This document shows, piece by piece, positions 6,629 to 9,892 of a stretch of DNA of 9,892 nt. The stretch is from a bacterium. Lineage in GTDB: Bacteria; Eremiobacterota; Eremiobacteria; Baltobacterales; Baltobacteraceae. The stretch is from assembly GCA_021781095.1 (NCBI GenBank), contig JAJXXM010000064.1:1-9892 (forward strand), given 5' to 3'. Position 1 is the first letter of the stretch; each line of letters begins with the position of its first letter. The notes beneath the pieces were generated by a model. That model was given only the letters and a program-made list of their open reading frames with translations, did not search any database and was not told the DNA's origin. A program made the position numbers and the translations under genes.

Positions 6629-7915
6629 TTAGGCCCCTCCGGGGTGGATGAAGGTCGCTATCGCCATCCAAACGCCCAACGCGACGATCACCGCGGAGAG
6701 CGCGACGGCGACCACATTACCGAGCAAGCCGTTCCTTCGCTCGCCGATGACGCGCTTATCGTTCACGAGTACGAGGAGAAAGCCGAGGACGATCGGCAGC
6801 ACGAAGCCGTTGAACGCTTCGATATCGTTGGTCATATTCACGAGCGGAAGGTTCGGAATCAGGACGATGCCTGCGGCGAGTGCGACGCTGCCGATGTAGA
6901 GCGCGTAGAAGCGCTTCGCTTTCAAACAACTGTCGTTGAGCGAACAACGCCACTCGAACGCTTCGCCGAAGGCCCACGCCGTCGCCAACGAGACGACGAA
7001 TGCACCGAGCATCGATGCGCCGATGAGCGCCGCGCCGAAAGTGACGCCGGCGAATTTCCCGACGAGCGGTTCGAGCGAGAGCGCGGCGTGCGCCGCGTCG
7101 CTCACCGGAATGTGATGGACGAAGAGCGTGGCGGCGGTCATCACGATGACCGCGATCATGATGAGTTGCGTCGCGACCGATCCGATGGCGGTATCGATGC
7201 GTGCGAAGGGCAGATCGCGGGCGACCAAGCCTTTATCGACCGTCGCGCTCTGCTGATAGAAGATCATCCAAGGCATGATCACCGCGCCGATATTCGAGGC
7301 GATCAGCAGTAAGTAGTGTTGGTCTCCCAAGGGCTGTGCGCCGAGAATACCGTGGAAGATGACTGCGTGTAGGCTCGGTTTCGCCGCAAACGCCGCGGGA
7401 ATAAACAGGAGCTCCATCGCGCAGAGCGCGAGAGCGAAGTACTCGGCACGTTTGTAACTCGCGGTGAGAATGACGACCGTCAACGCGACGGCCGCAATCA
7501 CGATGAACGGCGCGGGCGGAAGGCCGAAAATCGCCGCCGCGCCGGCGATGCCCGCGAACTCGGTCACGAGCGCGGCGATGTTCGTAACGAGCATCGTTCC
7601 CAGCGAGACCCACGCCCAGCCGATTCCGTAGTGCTCGCGAATGAGGCGCGCGTGCCCCTTTCCGGTGGTGGTCCCCAGGCGCACCGTCATCTCCTGAACG
7701 ACGAAGAGCGGAACGATGAGGAGCAGCTGGAGCAGCACGAGCGAGAAGCCGTACTGAGCCCCGGAGGTCGCAGCGGTGGTGATGCTGCCGGCCTCGGTAT
7801 CGGCGAAGGTGACCACGATGCCCGGGCCGGCGACGGCGAGCAGCCGGAAGAGCCACGTCTTCCAGGCGGCCCGTGGGGATTCAGAGAGCGAGCGACGAGC
7901 TCCGAGCGAAGCCAT
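6629..7915 (-). CDS. Nramp-family divalent metal transporter, non-canonical metal-site clade
   Basis: A 428-residue membrane protein with about eleven hydrophobic segments, the Nramp (LeuT-fold) plan. The first segment starts with AGPGIVVTFAD, typical of Nramp helix 1. However, the metal-binding DPGN motif is replaced by DTEAGS at 39-44, two residues longer than the canonical spacing. In helix 6 the usual MPHN is MPWM (214-217): the Met ligand is kept and the His-Asn is lost. GAQYG (52-56) and QQSA (221-224) match family positions. Canonical members import Mn2+ or Fe2+ with protons; with these substitutions the substrate is open, so mntH is not assigned. The ATG at 7915 is the first start after an in-frame TAG at 7931-7933 and has no ribosome-binding site. 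A DtxR-type palindrome sits directly in front, pointing to metal-dependent repression. The SCO gene follows 15 bases later. Confidence 0.9.
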   Translation of the reverse strand: MASLGARRSLSESPRAAWKTWLFRLLAVAGPGIVVTFADTEAGSITTAATSGAQYGFSLVLLQLLLIVPLFVVQEMTVRLGTTTGKGHARLIREHYGIGWAWVSLGTMLVTNIAALVTEFAGIAGAAAIFGLPPAPFIVIAAVALTVVILTASYKRAEYFALALCAMELLFIPAAFAAKPSLHAVIFHGILGAQPLGDQHYLLLIASNIGAVIMPWMIFYQQSATVDKGLVARDLPFARIDTAIGSVATQLIMIAVIVMTAATLFVHHIPVSDAAHAALSLEPLVGKFAGVTFGAALIGASMLGAFVVSLATAWAFGEAFEWRCSLNDSCLKAKRFYALYIGSVALAAGIVLIPNLPLVNMTNDIEAFNGFVLPIVLGFLLVLVNDKRVIGERRNGLLGNVVAVALSAVIVALGVWMAIATFIHPGGA

Positions 7916-7920
7916 GCTTG

Positions 7921-7934
7921 TTAGGTTAGCCTAA
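7921..7934 (-). promoter_or_regulatory. DtxR/IdeR/MntR-type operator before the Nramp gene
   Basis: TTAGG-TTAG-CCTAA is a perfect 5-bp inverted repeat with a 4-base spacer, 5 bases before the Nramp ATG. Against the known IdeR/DtxR 19-bp consensus TTAGGTTAGGCTAACCTAA, the window read from 7921 on the plus strand matches the whole first half-site and the first four bases of the second. On the minus strand TAACCT (7923-7928) fits a -10 hexamer of the TAnnnT kind at a distance suiting a leaderless or nearly leaderless transcript; no good -35 is visible. A bound metal-loaded repressor here would block transcription of the transporter. No DtxR-family gene is in the window. Confidence 0.6.
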
Positions 7935-7971
7935 AAAGCATGGCCGCCCTGCGCCTAATGTCTCTCGGAAC

Positions 7972-7985
7972 GCGTTTTCGAACGC
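7972..7985 (-). terminator. Small hairpin after the His-rich protein gene
   Basis: GCGTT (7972-7976) and AACGC (7981-7985) pair around a four-base loop, 9 bases beyond the stop codon of the upstream minus-strand gene and before the Nramp operator. The stem is only 5 bp and no T-run follows on the minus strand, so terminator function is weakly supported. Confidence 0.25.
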
Positions 7986-7994
7986 TGCGTTTCG

Positions 7995-8732
7995 CTAGTC
8001 ACCCGGCGGGAAGGTGTAGAGCGGGGGAGGGAGCGATTTTCCGACCTCGATGACGATCTGCTGATGGGCGACCAGCGGGATCTGCTTCGCATCGCCGGTG
8101 TAGCGATTGCCGTTGAGCCAGACGCTCACCGGGCCTTTGAAGCCTGCCACGTCGTTCGCGCGGAGCGGTTGCCCCCAGATCGCGAAGAAGTCGCCGAGGT
8201 GGAAGAGACGCACGTGCGGCGATTCGACGTGAATGATCCCTTCGCCGTCGTGGGTGTGTATCCAATAGAGACAACCCGATTCGGGATTATTGGGGTTCGG
8301 AACGAAGCCGACGTACTGCGGAATGGCGATCTGTTTGCCGTTAACGAAGAGCGCGAGATGTTCGTGAACGTGGAGGACGATCGGTTCGGGTGCGCTGTCG
8401 CATTTGATGCCGTCGACGGGAAGCCCGCGTCCGCCGATTGAGGTGTCCCCTTTGGGAAAGAGATTCTGTCCGAGCGTCCCGCCGTCGACGAGTTGGAAGG
8501 GCGTCGGCTGCGGTTTCGCACCGGGCGCGAGCGATGCCGCCGGCGTCGGGGTTGCGTAGATTGCGGCGATCCGTTGCGTTTCGTGCCAACGGAAGATGCC
8601 GAAGCCGAGGAAGACGAGGACGACGATGACCGCGAAGCCGAGGTAGATCGGACGCATCGGGTCGCGCGGCGGCGGGCCGTGGGAGCCCCCACGTTCGTCA
8701 CGGCGGCGTTGCGCGCGGCTTTGCTGGCTCAC
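7995..8732 (-). CDS. Membrane-anchored His-rich extracytoplasmic protein of unknown function
   Basis: A 245-residue protein. Residues 1-26 are polar and basic, followed by one transmembrane segment (about 28-47) and a Pro/Ala linker (about 60-78); the remainder is predicted to lie outside the cytoplasm. The external domain has a beta-strand pattern with two His clusters: HVHEHLALFVNG at 121-132 and IHTHDGEGIIHVESP at 158-172, plus H173 and H178. There is also a possible disulfide pair, C111 and C154, and a repeated strand-turn VNGK/LNGN (130-133, 206-209). The motif pair HxHxH...HTHDxxGxIHxES resembles a family of uncharacterised anchored proteins I recall from other bacteria, whose function I cannot name. 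The clustered His suggests metal binding, and the neighbours (multicopper oxidase, Nramp, SCO) fit, but this is inference. The GTG start is backed by a GAGGA seven bases upstream. The next upstream gene, hldD, ends 40 bases before. Confidence 0.85.
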   Translation of the reverse strand: MSQQSRAQRRRDERGGSHGPPPRDPMRPIYLGFAVIVVLVFLGFGIFRWHETQRIAAIYATPTPAASLAPGAKPQPTPFQLVDGGTLGQNLFPKGDTSIGGRGLPVDGIKCDSAPEPIVLHVHEHLALFVNGKQIAIPQYVGFVPNPNNPESGCLYWIHTHDGEGIIHVESPHVRLFHLGDFFAIWGQPLRANDVAGFKGPVSVWLNGNRYTGDAKQIPLVAHQQIVIEVGKSLPPPLYTFPPGD

Positions 8733-8739
8733 AGTGGAA

Positions 8740-8744
8740 TCCTC
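8740..8744 (-). promoter_or_regulatory. Ribosome-binding site of the His-rich protein gene
   Basis: On the minus strand GAGGA lies 7 bases before the GTG at 8732. It is the clearest Shine-Dalgarno site of the minus-strand block and decides the GTG start of the gene at 7995-8732. Confidence 0.7.
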
Positions 8745-8772
8745 GTTTCTTTACTTGGGAGTGATGGGTGCG

Positions 8773-9804
8773 TTATGCGATCGTCGTCGCAGTACGAGCG
8801 TAGGGCGCATCGTTCGGTTCGAGAACGCGCCCGGGAAGAATGTAGTTCCGCACGTAGTCGGCGACCGCGTCGGCGAGCGGCGGAATCTCCGCAGTGTAGC
8901 CGGTCGACCGTAAGCGGTCGATGCGCGCGCAGGTGAAATATTGGTACTTCGCGCGCAGATGCTCGGGCATCGGCACGAATTCGATGCGTTCTGGAACGCC
9001 GAGCGCGCTGAAAATCGGACGCACGAGATCGAGCCACGTCTGCGCCTTTCCAGCACCGACGTTGAAGAGGCCGGTGCGGTCGCTCGCGGCGAGGTGCAGC
9101 GTCATCTCGGCGGCATCCTTTACGTAGAGAAAATCTCGCCGTTGCTCGCCGTCGGCGTACTCCGGGCGGTCGCTCTGAAAGAGCCGGATGCTGCCGTTTT
9201 CGCGGATTTGTTCGCAGGCTTTCGCAACGACGCTGCGCATCTCGCCCTTGTGGTCTTCGTTGGGACCGAAGATATTAAAATATTTAATACCGCAGATCTG
9301 GTCGAGCCATCCTCGGCGCGAGGCATAGCAATCGAAGAGATGCTTCGAATACGCGTAGGCATTGAGCGGGCGCAGATCGGCGAGCGGAGCTTCGTCGTCG
9401 AGCGTCGTTTCGAGCGCGCCGTAGGTCGCCGCCGAGGAAGCGTAGACGAAACGGATCCCGCGTTCGATCGCCCAGCCGGCGACGCGTTTGGTGTACTCGT
9501 AATTGTTGCGCATCAGAAAATCGGCGTCGCACTCCGTCGTCGAGGAGCAGGCCCCGAGATGGATGACCGTCCCGATCGGTCCGAGCGCGTCGGGATCGCA
9601 TTCCAGCGTTTCGGTGAGATCGTCGGCGTCGAGATAATCGGCGAAGCGAAGCGGAACGAGGTGCTTCCATTTTTCGCTCTCGTCGAGCCGGTCGACGACG
9701 AGCACGTCGTCGATGCCGCGGCGGTTCAACGCCCAGAGCACGGTGCTCCCGATGAGCCCGGCGCCGCCCGTGAGAAGAATCCGCCCGTTATGAAGGTCGT
9801 GCAT
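8773..9804 (-). CDS. hldD: ADP-L-glycero-D-manno-heptose 6-epimerase
   Basis: An NADP-dependent short-chain dehydrogenase/epimerase that converts ADP-D-glycero- to ADP-L-glycero-D-manno-heptose, the last step in making the heptose donor for lipopolysaccharide inner core; cytoplasmic. The Rossmann motif TGGAGLIGS is at 12-20. HldD hallmarks follow: HLGACSSTTECD (82-93), NNYEYTK (100-106), YASSAATYG (121-129), the catalytic Tyr/Lys pair Y150-x3-K154 in YAYSK, KYFNIFGPNEDHKGEM (174-189) and RRDFLYVKDAAE (222-233). At 343 residues it is a little longer than usual, mostly from a C-terminal tail after about residue 320. The ATG at 9804 leaves a normal lead-in to the Rossmann motif; the ribosome-binding site is weak. 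It lies 20 bases after a multicopper-oxidase gene, with no other heptose gene in the window. An 18-base A/T-only run lies inside the gene. Its presence supports a diderm host. Confidence 0.93.
   Translation of the reverse strand: MHDLHNGRILLTGGAGLIGSTVLWALNRRGIDDVLVVDRLDESEKWKHLVPLRFADYLDADDLTETLECDPDALGPIGTVIHLGACSSTTECDADFLMRNNYEYTKRVAGWAIERGIRFVYASSAATYGALETTLDDEAPLADLRPLNAYAYSKHLFDCYASRRGWLDQICGIKYFNIFGPNEDHKGEMRSVVAKACEQIRENGSIRLFQSDRPEYADGEQRRDFLYVKDAAEMTLHLAASDRTGLFNVGAGKAQTWLDLVRPIFSALGVPERIEFVPMPEHLRAKYQYFTCARIDRLRSTGYTAEIPPLADAVADYVRNYILPGRVLEPNDAPYARTATTIA
9272..9289. other. 18-base A/T-only run inside hldD
   Basis: Eighteen consecutive A/T bases, nearly palindromic, in otherwise GC-rich coding sequence. 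They encode the I-K-Y-F-N-I part of the conserved KYFNIFGP motif, here using AT-ending codons (ATT, AAA, TAT, TTT, AAT) where the surrounding genes favour C/G-ending ones. It could contain an internal -10 element or simply reflect local codon choice. Confidence 0.4.
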
Positions 9805-9824
9805 GGTCGAAGCGTCTCGGTTCC

Positions 9825-9892
9825 CTAACCGACGTAGCGTACCTCCGTCATCATCCCGCCCATCATGTGGACGGCATTATGACAGTGCAGCA
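9825..9892 (-). CDS. Multicopper oxidase, C-terminal fragment
   Basis: Only the last 21 complete codons and the TAG stop are present; the rest lies beyond the right edge. The peptide begins LHCHNAVHMMGGMM and ends TEVRYVG. H-C-H-x3-H-x4-M is the C-terminal copper signature of laccase-type multicopper oxidases: the Cys and the last His bind the type-1 copper, the two His flanking the Cys bind the type-3 pair, and the Met is the axial ligand. Known members oxidise Cu(I), Fe(II), Mn(II) or phenolics with reduction of O2 to water; the substrate cannot be told from this end. The gene ends 20 bases before hldD and may share its transcript. Confidence 0.85.
   Translation of the reverse strand, partial: LHCHNAVHMMGGMMTEVRYVG

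Noticed and set aside
6621..6640. Second metal-operator half-site before the SCO gene (TGCTTTTAGGCC resembles the flank at 7929-7940)
   Set aside because: Only one half-site is present and it overlaps the conserved end and stop codon of the Nramp gene; chance similarity is more likely.
6634..6644. CCCC-TCC-GGGG hairpin at the end of the Nramp gene as a terminator
   Set aside because: The stem is 4 bp, lies inside coding sequence and lacks a T-run, and the SCO gene starts 15 bases after the stop.
6569..7312. A 247-codon plus-strand open frame opposite the Nramp gene
   Set aside because: Its very charged sequence is the complement of hydrophobic transmembrane codons, so it is a shadow.
7916..7994. 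Possible small gene in the 79-base gap before the Nramp gene
   Set aside because: No open frame with a start and a ribosome-binding site fits; the gap is explained by the operator and promoter.
8941..9828. A 295-codon plus-strand open frame opposite hldD
   Set aside because: It mirrors the conserved hldD coding sequence, has no domain and is Arg/Glu-rich, typical of an antisense shadow.

Overview
The window is a high-GC, gene-dense stretch of a bacterial chromosome. It has two convergent gene blocks and no tRNA, rRNA, CRISPR array, insertion sequence or phage gene that I can see. Start codons are often GTG, intergenic gaps are tiny, and several genes overlap at stop/start codons. The host is probably diderm: there is a heptose epimerase of the lipopolysaccharide core pathway and an RseB-like envelope-stress protein with a signal peptide. 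The composition and protein style remind me of uncultured lineages such as Eremiobacterota (WPS-2), but that is an impression and not shown by the sequence.

Plus-strand block (1-3554): the last codons of an electron-transfer flavoprotein beta subunit (etfB), then etfA, an exported TPR-repeat protein and a zinc-dependent histone-deacetylase-family amidohydrolase. The first three genes overlap or abut (TAATG, GTGA). The fourth follows after 19 bases. They look like one transcription unit whose promoter lies upstream of the window.

Minus-strand block (9892 down to 3562), in transcription order: the C-terminus of a multicopper oxidase with a complete type-1 copper motif; an ADP-heptose epimerase (hldD); a membrane-anchored His-rich protein of unknown function; an Nramp-family metal transporter with a non-canonical metal site; a SCO1/SenC-like thioredoxin-fold protein; and a three-gene stress-signalling set of ECF sigma factor, zinc-type anti-sigma factor and RseB-like periplasmic protein. 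The sigma, anti-sigma and RseB genes overlap by 4 and 14 bases. A DtxR/IdeR/MntR-type palindrome lies 5 bases before the Nramp start codon, so the Nramp gene, and probably the SCO gene 15 bases downstream, may be metal-repressed.

The two blocks meet tail to tail with only 7 bases between stop codons. The theme of the minus block is envelope metal and redox handling (multicopper oxidase, SCO, Nramp, His-rich protein) next to envelope-stress signalling. The plus block is flavoprotein electron transfer plus a deacetylase. The least explained items are the His-rich anchored protein, the Nramp clade and its operator, and the pairing of a zinc-type anti-sigma factor with an RseB-like sensor.
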